NCBI GenBank assembly: GCA_036557705.1
Contig: DATBHB010000117.1
Coordinates: forward strand, 17,849-81,848
DNA: 64,000 nucleotides
Reading direction: 5' to 3'
Origin: VAZQ01 sp036557705
GTDB lineage: Bacteria; Pseudomonadota; Alphaproteobacteria; Rhizobiales; Xanthobacteraceae
Numbering within the stretch: position 1 is the first letter of the stretch; the number at the start of each line of letters is the position of its first letter. Of the stretch, positions 52,395-60,827 are shown in pieces. The notes beneath the pieces were generated by a model. That model ran no database searches. It was not told the origin of the DNA and saw only the letters and a program-made list of their open reading frames with translations. Made by a program: the position numbers and the translations under genes.

Positions 52395-55300
52395 GTGAGC
52401 ATTTCCGAACCGTTTGTCCGCCGGCCTGTCGCGACCTGCCTGGTGATGGCGGCGCTCGCCTTCGTCGGACTCAGCGCCTATCCGTTCCTGCCGGTCGCGG
52501 CGCTCCCCCAGGTTGATTTTCCGACTGTTCAGGTTACCGCGGGGCTGGCCGGCGCCAGCGCCGAAACCATGGCATCTTCCGTCGCGGTTCCGCTCGAGAC
52601 TCAGTTCGGGCAGATCGCCGGCGTGAGCCAGATGACATCGTCGAGCACGCTCGGCGTGACTCAGGTGGTCATTCAGTTCGATCTCAACCGAAACATCGAT
52701 GCGGCGGCTCAGGACGTCCAGGCGGCGATCACCGCTGCTGCCAAGCAACTGCCCCAGAACCTGACGACCCCACCGTATTACCGGAAGATCAATCCGGCCG
52801 ACTCGGCGATCCTCATTCTCGGCGCTCAATCCGACTCCCTACCGTTGGACACGGTGGACGATTACCTTGAAAATTTCCTCGCTCCCCAGATCGCGCAGGT
52901 ATCGGGCGTCGCCCAAGTCATCGTCAGCGGGCAGGCGAAACCGTCCATTCGTGTCCAGGTCGACCCGGCGAAGCTCGCGGCGAGCGGGCTCACGCTCGAA
53001 GACATCCGCGCAACGTTGATTACCGCGACCTCGAATGCCGCCAAGGGAACGCTCAACGAGGTCCGGACGAGCTTCACGATCGCGGCAAACGACCAGCTCA
53101 CCCTGCCCGAACAATACGACAACGTCGTCCTCGCCTACCGCAACGGCTCGCCGATCCGGGTGAGCGACGTCGGTCGTGCCGTCCTCGCGCCTACGGACCG
53201 GACCAGCGCGGCCTACAACAACGGCAAGCGGGGCATTCAGCTGCTCGTGTTCAAGCAGCCGGGTGCGAACGTCATCGAGACGGTAGACAAGATCAAGCAG
53301 ACGCTGCCGCATCTCACCGCCAACATCCCACCCGCCATCGAAGTGGTCACCATTCTCGACCGCACGATCACCATTCGCGCCTCGGTGGCCGACGTTCAAT
53401 TCACGCTGATGCTCACCATCGCGCTCGTCGTGATGGTGATCCTGCTGTTCCTGCGCAGCTTCTGGGCGACCTTCATCCCCGGCATCACGGTGCCGCTGGC
53501 TCTGCTCGGCTCGTTTGCGGCGATGTATCTGCTCAATTTCAGCCTCGACAACCTCTCTCTCATGGCGCTCACGATCGCGGTCGGCTTCGTGGTCGACGAC
53601 GCCATCGTGGTGGTCGAGAACATTTACCGCCACATCGAGCACGGCATGCCGCCGTTCGAGGCGGCGCTGAAGGGATCGAAGGAGATCGGCTTCACGGTCC
53701 TCTCCATCAGCATCGCTCTGATCGCGGTGTTCATTCCGCTGCTGCTGATGGGTGGCATCATCGGCCGCCTGTTCCGCGAATTCGCCCTTACCGTCGCCGC
53801 GGCGATCGCGGTCTCGGCTTTCGTATCGCTGACGCTTGCGCCGATGATGTGCTCTCGCTTCATGAAGCCGCCTTCGCACCAGCATGGCCGTTTCTTCAAC
53901 ATCATCGAAGCGGGGTTCGATGCGCTCGTTTCCGGCTACCGGCGCACGCTCGACATCGTGTTGCGTCATCAGGCGATCACGCTCTGCGTTTTCTTTGGCA
54001 CAATGGCCCTGACGGGCGTCCTCGCGATCACCACACCCAAGGGTTTCTTCCCGATCCAGGACACTGGCGTCATCTACGGCTTCTCGGAAGCCGCGCAGGA
54101 TGTTTCGCCGGAGGAAATGGAGCGCCTCATTCAGGCACAAAACGAAATCATCGGGAACGATCCGGATGTTGCAAATTACGGGTCGCAGACCGGCGGTACC
54201 GGCGTGGCCAACACGGTAAATACCGGAAGATTCTATATGAATCTCAAGCCTCACGATGAACGCAAGCTCAATGCTTCGCAGATCATCGACAGGTTGCGGC
54301 CGCAGCTTGCGAGGGTCGAGGGGGCAAACCTGTTCCTGCAGCCCACCCAGGACATCACGGTCGGCGGCCGCATTGCCCGGGCTGCCTTCCAATACACGCT
54401 GCAGGATCCGAATTTCCCCGAGCTGATCGAATGGTCGGGGAAAATGCTCGAGAAGATGAAAACACTTCGCGAGCTTACCGATGTCGGCACCGATCTTCTG
54501 GCCAATGCTCCGCAGCTTCGCGTCACCATCAACCGCGACCAGGCCTCGCGCTTTGGCATATCGGCGCAGACCATCGACGACACGCTCAACGACGCCTTCG
54601 GGCAGCGCCAGATCGGGCAATATTTCACCCAGCTCAACACTTACTGGATCATCGAGGAGGTCCTTCCCGAGCTGCAAAAATCGCTCGATACGCTTTCCCG
54701 GCTCTACGTGAAATCGCCGCTGACCGGCACCGCGGTGCCGTTGTCATCGCTGGTCAGGATCGACTCGAACAAGGTCGGTACGCTGATAGTCTCGCACCAG
54801 TCGCAATTTCCGGCCGCGACGCTCACGTTTAATCTGCCGCCGGGCGTGGCGCTCGGACAGGCGATCTACGCCATCAACAAGGCTGCGGGCGAGATCGGGA
54901 TGCCGCCCTCGGTTATTCCGAGCTTCCAGGGGAATGCGCAGGCATTCCAGAGCTCGCTCTCCAGCGAGCCCATCCTGATCGCCGCCGCGCTGGTGGTGGT
55001 CTACATCATCCTTGGAATACTCTACGAGAGCTTCATACATCCGCTGACGATCCTCTCCACCTTGCCGTCGGCCGGCATCGGTGCATTGCTCGCCCTCAAT
55101 TTCGGGCACATGGACCTCTCGGTGATCGGCATCATCGGCATCATCCTGCTGATCGGCATCGTGAAGAAGAACGGCATCATGCTCGTGGACTTCGCGATCG
55201 CGGCTGAACGCGACCACCACATGACGCCCCTTGATGCGATCCGCCAGGCATGCCTGTTGCGCTTCCGTCCGATCTTGATGACCACGGCGGCGGCGATGCT

Positions 55301-55520
55301 CGCCGGCGTGCCGCTGGCGCTCGGTACCGGCGCCGGCTCGGAAATGCGCCAGCCCCTGGGCTACGCCATGGTTGGAGGTCTGGCTCTGAGCCAGCTGTTG
55401 ACCCTCTATACGACGCCTGTCGTTTACCTCTATCTCGACCGGCTGCAGAAACGGCTGAGCCCCAGCAAAAAGGCCGTTCCGGCGCAGATGCAGGAGGCTT
55501 ATCGGATCGCCGCCGAATGA
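52395..55520 (+). CDS. RND multidrug efflux permease (AcrB/MdtB family)
   Basis: The 1041-residue inner-membrane pump has the 12-helix RND topology with two large periplasmic domains. Conserved text includes 'FVRRPVATCLVMAALAFVGL', 'LDNLSLMALTIAVGFVVDDA' (proton relay Asp in helix 4), 'GIIGIILLIGIVKKNGIMLV' and 'RFRPILMTTAAAMLAGVPL'. It exports drugs or other small molecules by proton antiport. The GTG start is five bases after the adaptor stop, typical of adaptor-pump operons. Confidence 0.96.
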   Translation: MSISEPFVRRPVATCLVMAALAFVGLSAYPFLPVAALPQVDFPTVQVTAGLAGASAETMASSVAVPLETQFGQIAGVSQMTSSSTLGVTQVVIQFDLNRNIDAAAQDVQAAITAAAKQLPQNLTTPPYYRKINPADSAILILGAQSDSLPLDTVDDYLENFLAPQIAQVSGVAQVIVSGQAKPSIRVQVDPAKLAASGLTLEDIRATLITATSNAAKGTLNEVRTSFTIAANDQLTLPEQYDNVVLAYRNGSPIRVSDVGRAVLAPTDRTSAAYNNGKRGIQLLVFKQPGANVIETVDKIKQTLPHLTANIPPAIEVVTILDRTITIRASVADVQFTLMLTIALVVMVILLFLRSFWATFIPGITVPLALLGSFAAMYLLNFSLDNLSLMALTIAVGFVVDDAIVVVENIYRHIEHGMPPFEAALKGSKEIGFTVLSISIALIAVFIPLLLMGGIIGRLFREFALTVAAAIAVSAFVSLTLAPMMCSRFMKPPSHQHGRFFNIIEAGFDALVSGYRRTLDIVLRHQAITLCVFFGTMALTGVLAITTPKGFFPIQDTGVIYGFSEAAQDVSPEEMERLIQAQNEIIGNDPDVANYGSQTGGTGVANTVNTGRFYMNLKPHDERKLNASQIIDRLRPQLARVEGANLFLQPTQDITVGGRIARAAFQYTLQDPNFPELIEWSGKMLEKMKTLRELTDVGTDLLANAPQLRVTINRDQASRFGISAQTIDDTLNDAFGQRQIGQYFTQLNTYWIIEEVLPELQKSLDTLSRLYVKSPLTGTAVPLSSLVRIDSNKVGTLIVSHQSQFPAATLTFNLPPGVALGQAIYAINKAAGEIGMPPSVIPSFQGNAQAFQSSLSSEPILIAAALVVVYIILGILYESFIHPLTILSTLPSAGIGALLALNFGHMDLSVIGIIGIILLIGIVKKNGIMLVDFAIAAERDHHMTPLDAIRQACLLRFRPILMTTAAAMLAGVPLALGTGAGSEMRQPLGYAMVGGLALSQLLTLYTTPVVYLYLDRLQKRLSPSKKAVPAQMQEAYRIAAE

Positions 55521-55530
55521 GGTCGCCATT

Positions 55531-55646
55531 GTAGGGTGGGCAAAGGCGCGCGCTTGCGCGCCGTGCCCACGCGGACACGTGCGCGCGGCGCTCCGTTCTA
55601 CGTGCCGCACGAATCGTGCGTGTGGACCGCGCCTTTGCCCACCTAT
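55531..55646. repeat. GTAGGGTGGGCAAA palindromic repeat (family A, copy 9)
   Basis: It starts GTAGGGTGGGCAAAGGCGCG; the right end has decayed to GCCTTTGCCCACCTATGG. It lies between the RND pump and a Bug receptor. Confidence 0.82.
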
Positions 55647-55726
55647 GGAACCCGTTCTTGTTCGCCGCCCGCGAATGCCCTAGCCTCCCGGGATTACCCG
55701 ATGGCCGCTCTGATTGGGAGGCATCC

Positions 55727-56761
55727 ATGTGGCTTGGCTTGGCCAAACAGCTCTCGCCGTTCGCAGTGGCATTGACGACAGCGCTCGTCAGCCCCCCGGG
55801 GCTCGCCGCCGATTACTATGCGGGCAAGAGCCTTGAATTCGTCGTGGGCGCCGATGCCGGCGGCGGCTATGATATTTATGCACGCACGGTCGCCCGCCAC
55901 CTTGCCAGTCATATTCCGGGCAATCCGACCATCACGGTCAAGAACATGCCGGGCGCCGGGAGCAGCCGGGCCGGAGTCTACATCAGCACGGTCGCGCCCA
56001 AGGATGGCACCTCGATGGGGGCGCTGATGCCGGGAGCCATCATCGGGCCGCTTCTCGACGACAAGCCCAATCTGCAATTCGATCCGACCAAGGTCGTCTA
56101 TGTCGGCACCGCCGACAGTGGTGTGCGGGTCTGCGCGACCTATCAAAATTCTCGGATCAAGAAGTTCGCGGATGCGCAGCAGCAAAAGACCGTCGTCGGC
56201 GCGACTGCCGCGGGCGGCGCTACCCGCGATTATGCTTACCTCCATAACCATACTTCCGGGACCAAATTCGAGGTGGTCTCAGGTTATCAAGGTACCGTCG
56301 ACATTACGCTGGCCATGGAGCGCGGCGAGGTTGACGGGTTGTGCGGCTGGGACTGGTCGAGCGTGAAATCCCAGAAACCCGACTGGGTCCGCGACCGGAA
56401 GCTCAACATCCTGGTCCAGGTCGGGCTACAGCAGCTCGCGGAACTGAGTGACCTTGGGGTTCCCCAGATCTGGAACTTCATTCCCTACGAGAACGACCGC
56501 AAGGTCGCGGAGTTGGTCATCAGCCAGCAGGTGTTCCAGCGCTCATACGTCCTGCCGCCAAGCACACCGAGGGAGGCAGTGGACATCATGCGCAAGGCCT
56601 TCGACGAGACCATGCATGACCCGGGATTCCTTGCCGACGCGCAAAAAATGCGGATTTCGATCGCGCCACTCGGCGGCTCCGAGGTCCAGGCCTTGATCGA
56701 GAAGCTTTACGCGACGCCGAAAGCCTTGGTGGACCGCGCCAAGTCGGTCATCAGGCCATAA
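55727..56761 (+). CDS. Bug-family solute receptor, GKxxxxxxGxxxGG subgroup
   Basis: The 344-residue precursor has a signal peptide ending 'VSPPGLAAD'. It has 'YYAGKSLEFVVGADAGGGYD', 'ASHIPGNPTITVKNMPGAGS', and 'VAPKDGTSMGALMPGAIIGP', matching the receptors at 42953 and 59695. A later 'DITLAMERGEVDGLCGWDWS' is also shared. The ATG at 55727 has a GGGAGG site; the upstream open frame runs through a repeat. Ligand unknown. Confidence 0.9.
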   Translation: MWLGLAKQLSPFAVALTTALVSPPGLAADYYAGKSLEFVVGADAGGGYDIYARTVARHLASHIPGNPTITVKNMPGAGSSRAGVYISTVAPKDGTSMGALMPGAIIGPLLDDKPNLQFDPTKVVYVGTADSGVRVCATYQNSRIKKFADAQQQKTVVGATAAGGATRDYAYLHNHTSGTKFEVVSGYQGTVDITLAMERGEVDGLCGWDWSSVKSQKPDWVRDRKLNILVQVGLQQLAELSDLGVPQIWNFIPYENDRKVAELVISQQVFQRSYVLPPSTPREAVDIMRKAFDETMHDPGFLADAQKMRISIAPLGGSEVQALIEKLYATPKALVDRAKSVIRP

Positions 56762-56800
56762 AAGGCGTGGCCTGGCCGAAGCTAAACGGGATGCGGGTGT

Positions 56801-56986
56801 TCAGTGCACGCTCGCCTCGTGCTGGAGCTTAAGCCGCGCAATCTCGTCCTTCACCAGCAATTTGCGGCGCTTCAGTTCGGCGATCTTGAGGTCGTCCCTC
56901 GACGGGTGGCACATCGCCTCTTGGAGTTCCTCTTCAAGCTCATGATGCCGCTTTTCGAGTTCCGCAAGATGCGCCTGTATGGACAT
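56801..56986 (-). CDS. YdcH/DUF465-family protein
   Basis: The 61-residue protein is a helical hairpin: 'SIQAHLAELEKRHHELEEEL' then 'DDLKIAELKRRKLLVKDEIA'. This pattern is typical of DUF465 (YdcH), a small cytoplasmic protein of unknown function common in alphaproteobacteria. A second member is encoded divergently at 57210. Confidence 0.85.
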   Translation of the reverse strand: MSIQAHLAELEKRHHELEEELQEAMCHPSRDDLKIAELKRRKLLVKDEIARLKLQHEASVH

Positions 56987-57209
56987 GGATCATGCCTCCT
57001 GGGCTGACGAGACTGAATGCAAACATAAGGCCAAACCGGGCCAAATTCGATACCCGGCCGGACTGTGCAGCGCACCAATCCACCGCTCGTCCGCTGCCCT
57101 GCCGGTCTGGCTGCCGCTCTGGCTTGAACAAGCCACGGCAAAACAGGATAATTTCGGCTGCATTGCGCGTTCCGAAGTCGGACAGGCCGCCCCGGAATTC
57201 ACACCGGCG

Positions 57210-57422
57210 ATGGCGATGACCAAAGAGGAAGAACGGGAATTGCGGGAGCAGCTGGCGCGACTCCTGCAGGAGCACCGTGACCTTGATGCCGCCATATCGG
57301 CGCTCCAGGAGGCGCCCGGATCCGACCTTTTGCAGGTCCAGCGGCTCAAGAAACGCAAGCTCTCGCTGAAAGATCGCATTTCCTTCATCGAGGATCAGCT
57401 GACGCCGGACATCATCGCGTAA
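57210..57422 (+). CDS. YdcH/DUF465-family protein, second copy
   Basis: The 70-residue protein has the same helical pattern: 'EEERELREQLARLLQEHRDL' followed by 'LQVQRLKKRKLSLKDRISFI'. The open frame runs upstream to 56979, but the ATG at 57210 (or 57216) gives the family length. It is divergent from the first copy, with about 220 bases between that hold no other clear gene. Confidence 0.83.
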   Translation: MAMTKEEERELREQLARLLQEHRDLDAAISALQEAPGSDLLQVQRLKKRKLSLKDRISFIEDQLTPDIIA

Positions 57423-57444
57423 TCTTACTGCGTCGCATCGATTT

Positions 57445-57610
57445 GTAGGGTGGGCAAAGGCCCGGTCCACGCGTACGGGCTCCGCCACGCGTAAAGAAGA
57501 GCGCCGTGCCCACGCGCGATGGGTCCGCGTGGGCCTTAAGGGCGTTTACGCCTGTCTTATCGACGGGCTATGGCACGCGCTGAAGCGCGTTGCGCCTTTG
57601 CCCACCCTAC
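57445..57610. repeat. GTAGGGTGGGCAAA palindromic repeat (family A, copy 10)
   Basis: It starts GTAGGGTGGGCAAAGGCCCG and ends TTGCGCCTTTGCCCACCCTAC in pattern, with GTGCCCACGCGCGATGGG inside. It lies in the convergent gap before the next Bug receptor. Confidence 0.85.
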
Positions 57611-57628
57611 AGGAAAAGCTGTAGGCAA

Positions 57629-58606
57629 TTATTCCGGCTTAATGCCCGCCTTCTTGATCACCTCGCCCCAGCGGCGGGTTTCAGTCTCGATTAGTTTGCG
57701 CATATCGGCCGGGCTGCCGCCAACCGGATAGATGTTGAGTTGCGCAAAGCGTCGACGGGTATCGGGTTCTTCGACGACAGCATTGATGGCTCGATTGAGC
57801 TTGGTGACGATCGGCGCTGGCGTCTTCGGCGGCGCGCTTATCGCGTTCCAGGTATCGGAAACGAAACCTGGGACTCCCGCTTCGATCATCGTCGGAATAT
57901 CCGGCAGAACGTCGAGGCGTTTCTCGGTTGCGACCGCGAGAATGCGGGCCTTCTTGGCTTCATGCAGCTTCACGGCGGACGAAAGCTCCATAAAGATGAA
58001 ATCGACATGGCCGGCAAGGATGTCGTTGAGCGCCGGTCCGGTGCCGCGGTAGGGCACGTGGGTGCATTTGATTCCGGTGAGGGAAGTGAACAGTTCAGCC
58101 GTCAAATGCGAGGTCGTCCCGACCCCTTGGGACGCATAATTGAGCTTGCCCGGATTGGCCTTCGCATAGGCGATGAACTCCTGCGCGGTCGCGGCCGGGA
58201 AATCCTCGCGCACCAGAAGCACGTTAGGGTATTTCGATAACACCGCAACCGGCTCGAAGGCGGCCGGATTGAAGCTGAGCTGCCGGTAAAGCGAGACGTT
58301 GGTGGTAAGCGGTGCCGGCTGCGAAGACATCAGCGTGTAGCCGTCCGGAGCCGACGTATAGACCGCCTCCGCCCCGACATTTCCGCCGGCCCCGCCGCGA
58401 TTCTCGATGACGAAAGGCTGCCGAAGCTGCTGTTGCATCCGGTCCGCGAAGATGCGCGTGACTGCATCGACGCCGCCCCCGGCCGGCACCGTCACGATGA
58501 TTCTGACCGGCCGGTTCGGGTAATCTCCCGCAACGTTCTGGGCCGGCGCCTGTGAAAGCCATAAGAACGGCAAGGCCGACGCGATCAGGAGCAGAAATCT
58601 CGGCAT
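57629..58606 (-). CDS. Bug-family solute receptor (classic subgroup)
   Basis: The 325-residue precursor has a signal peptide ending 'SQAPAQ'. Bug motifs are 'YPNRPVRIIVTVPAGGGVDA', 'PFVIENRGGAGGNVGAEAVY', 'EDFPAATAQEFIAYAKANPG' and 'HVPYRGTGPALNDILAGHVD'. It is divergent from an alpha/beta hydrolase with 88 bases between. No membrane transport genes are adjacent. The ATG at 58606 has an ACGGAGGACGAA site. Confidence 0.93.
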   Translation of the reverse strand: MPRFLLLIASALPFLWLSQAPAQNVAGDYPNRPVRIIVTVPAGGGVDAVTRIFADRMQQQLRQPFVIENRGGAGGNVGAEAVYTSAPDGYTLMSSQPAPLTTNVSLYRQLSFNPAAFEPVAVLSKYPNVLLVREDFPAATAQEFIAYAKANPGKLNYASQGVGTTSHLTAELFTSLTGIKCTHVPYRGTGPALNDILAGHVDFIFMELSSAVKLHEAKKARILAVATEKRLDVLPDIPTMIEAGVPGFVSDTWNAISAPPKTPAPIVTKLNRAINAVVEEPDTRRRFAQLNIYPVGGSPADMRKLIETETRRWGEVIKKAGIKPE

Positions 58607-58694
58607 TTCGTCCTCCGTTTCTTTGTAGGGGGTCTACCGCAGCTTCACCGTGCGGTAAATGTGGCGCAATGCGAGCCGATCCGAAAGGAGCAAC

Positions 58695-59525
58695 ATGCCC
58701 AAGTTAAAATTGAAGACTGGAATCGACCTCTATTACGAGGAACATGGGGCGGGCGCGCCGGTGATCCTGCTGCAAGGGACCGGCTTCGCGCTGGACGTCT
58801 GGCAACCCCATCCGGTCCGGGAGCTTTCTGCGAATCATCGCGTGATCACCGTCGACCCGCGCGGGATCGGGCGTTCCCATTGCGAGGACATGGTGCTGTC
58901 CATCGATCAAATTGCGGCCGACATTGTCGAACTGTTGGATCGGCTTGCGGTCGAGCCGATCCACGTCATCGGCCATTCGATTGGGGGAAGGATCGGCCTT
59001 GAACTTGCGCTCAATTACCCGGGCCGCGTGCGCTCGCTGGTCATGGCGGCAAGCGGTTCGGGATCCGCGGTGAGACCGGGGGAAGATGCGTTTCCAATGC
59101 CGCAGCACCGGCTCCTCGTGCGGCTCGTCGAGCGCGGGCTTGAGGAGCATGTGCGCCATGAAATTCTCGAAACCGAGGGCTATTTCACCGATGCCTTCCG
59201 GACGGCGCATCCTGATGTCGTCAAGGAATTTTGGCAGGCGGCCTGGAAGAACCATGCGAACCTGTCATGGTATCTACGCTACGTCATGGCCCGCCACGCT
59301 TTTGAGGCCACCCACCGGTTGCCGTTTATCAGACCTGCGGTCTTGATTCTGGTCGGATCGAGCGATGTGGCCGGCGGAGGCGCCCATTTCCCCGCATCAA
59401 AAATGCTTGCCGATCGTATTCCGGGCAGCGAGTTGAAGGTAATAAATGGAGTTTCGCATGGATTCTTCTGGGAAAAGCCGGAACTGACTGTCGAAATCCT
59501 GGAGGCTTGGTTTCGTGCTCATTGA
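58695..59525 (+). CDS. Alpha/beta hydrolase
   Basis: The 276-residue protein shows 'ILLQGTGFALDVWQPHPVRE' (oxyanion region), 'GHSIGGRIGLELALNYPGRV' with the nucleophile Ser in GxSxG, 'VLILVGSSDVAGGG' (acid Asp) and 'VINGVSHGFFWEKPE' (catalytic His). The family includes esterases and C-C bond hydrolases; substrate unknown. The ATG at 58695 follows AAAGGAGCAAC. Divergent from a Bug receptor and upstream of another. Confidence 0.9.
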   Translation: MPKLKLKTGIDLYYEEHGAGAPVILLQGTGFALDVWQPHPVRELSANHRVITVDPRGIGRSHCEDMVLSIDQIAADIVELLDRLAVEPIHVIGHSIGGRIGLELALNYPGRVRSLVMAASGSGSAVRPGEDAFPMPQHRLLVRLVERGLEEHVRHEILETEGYFTDAFRTAHPDVVKEFWQAAWKNHANLSWYLRYVMARHAFEATHRLPFIRPAVLILVGSSDVAGGGAHFPASKMLADRIPGSELKVINGVSHGFFWEKPELTVEILEAWFRAH

Positions 59526-59557
59526 TAGCTCGCTACTGTTACTGCGTCACAACCGAC

Positions 59558-59755
59558 GTAGGGTGGGCAAAGGCGCAACGCGCTTCAGCGCGTGCTGCCA
59601 TAGCCCGCGAAGACGGGCGCAAACGCCCTTAACGCCCACGCCGATCCGTGCGCGTGGGCACGGCGCTCTTTTCTACTTGCGGCGCGGTTTGTGCGTGTGG
59701 ACGGCGCGCATAGCGCGTCGAAGACGCGCGTTAACGCGCTTTAGGCCCACCCTAC
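59558..59755. repeat. GTAGGGTGGGCAAA palindromic repeat (family A, copy 11)
   Basis: It starts GTAGGGTGGGCAAAGGCGC; the right end reads TTAGGCCCACCCTAC, shorter by a few bases. Its right part is open in frame with the downstream Bug receptor and now forms its translated 5' end. Confidence 0.83.
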
Positions 59756-60774
59756 GGAACGCTTCACTTTCAGCAGCCGTCCTGCTCCTCGCTACGTATG
59801 CCGCAAATGCGCAGTCTCCGGCGGAGTTCTACACGGATAAGCAGGTCAGCTTCGTGGTCGCTTCCAGTCCTGGCGGCGGCTTTGACACCTTTACGCGCCT
59901 GATCGCGCGCCACCTCCCCAAGCATCTCCCCGGCCATCCCGCTGTCGTCGTGCAGAACATGCCAGGCGCGGGAGGAGTGCGCGCCGCTAACTTTCTGTAT
60001 TCGGTTGCGCCGAGAGATGGCACGACCATTGCGCTTTTTCAGAACACGGTTCCGCTAGAGCCGCTCTACGGCAACAAGCAGGCTACATTCGAGGCCACCA
60101 GGTTCGAATGGCTCGGATCGCCAAGCGAGGAATTTGCCGTCTTTGCGATCTGGCACACCGTGCCGGTGAGCAAGATCGAAGATGCCAAGAACTACGAACT
60201 CGTCGTTGGCGCACCCGGCACCAATTCGTCGCCGGCATTCTTCGGGCGTTTGTTTCGATCCGTGTTCGATATCAGGATAAGAATTCTTGCCGGCTATCCT
60301 GGCGCCGCAGAAGTACTTCTGGGCATGGAGCGTCGTGAGAACGATGGAAACTCCTCGGCCTACTGGTCGAGCCTCAAAGCCATTCGGCCCGATTGGATTG
60401 CGGAAAAGAAGGTCAAATTTCTTCTCCAGTATGGCGCCCATCCGATTGGCGCTCTGGAGGATGTGCCTTATGCCTTGGACCTCATCAAGGACCCGTTCAA
60501 ACGCGAACTTATGGAGGTCGCCTCGGCGCCGCTCGCGTTGGGGAGGCCGATTGCGGCGCCGCCCGCTGTACCGGGAGATCGCGTTGCGGCGCTGCGCAAG
60601 GCGCTCGCCGAGACATTTGCCGACGCTGATTATCTTAGCGAATGTGCGGCGCTTCGGTTGGATTGCGACGAACCCGTTGCCGGTGAGGCCATAGCGAACG
60701 GATTGGGCAGGGCCTATAAGGCATCGCCGGAAGTCGTTCGCGAGCTGCGGCGAATCTATAGGAGGGCGGGTTAG
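59695..60774 (+). CDS. Bug-family solute receptor whose 5' end lies in a repeat
   Basis: The signal peptide ('SLSAAVLLLATYAANAQ') and mature part ('SPAEFYTDKQVSFVVASSPG', 'PKHLPGHPAVVVQNMPGAGG') define a Bug receptor of the subgroup at 42953 and 55727. There is no ATG, GTG or TTG between the repeat and the signal core. In-frame starts exist only inside the family A repeat, such as GTG at 59695, or at GTG 59515, which overlaps the upstream hydrolase gene. The N-terminus is thus partly repeat-encoded and the gene may be poorly expressed. The stop TAG lies in a palindrome. Confidence 0.75.
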   Translation: MWTARIARRRRALTRFRPTLRNASLSAAVLLLATYAANAQSPAEFYTDKQVSFVVASSPGGGFDTFTRLIARHLPKHLPGHPAVVVQNMPGAGGVRAANFLYSVAPRDGTTIALFQNTVPLEPLYGNKQATFEATRFEWLGSPSEEFAVFAIWHTVPVSKIEDAKNYELVVGAPGTNSSPAFFGRLFRSVFDIRIRILAGYPGAAEVLLGMERRENDGNSSAYWSSLKAIRPDWIAEKKVKFLLQYGAHPIGALEDVPYALDLIKDPFKRELMEVASAPLALGRPIAAPPAVPGDRVAALRKALAETFADADYLSECAALRLDCDEPVAGEAIANGLGRAYKASPEVVRELRRIYRRAG

Positions 60775-60786
60775 CTAACCCGCCCT
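60763..60786. repeat. Perfect 24-base palindrome containing a stop codon
   Basis: AGGGCGGGTTAG followed by its exact complement CTAACCCGCCCT. The TAG of the left arm (60772-60774) is the stop codon of the Bug receptor. It is related to the palindrome at 10061-10088. Confidence 0.78.
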
Positions 60787-60827
60787 GCCAAGATGGAAAT
60801 TCACCGCGCAGGGGCACATTAAGATCA

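Noticed and set aside
52839..54677. A 612-residue open frame opposite the RND permease
   Set aside because: It is a low-complexity, histidine/arginine/aspartate-rich shadow of the permease with no domain.
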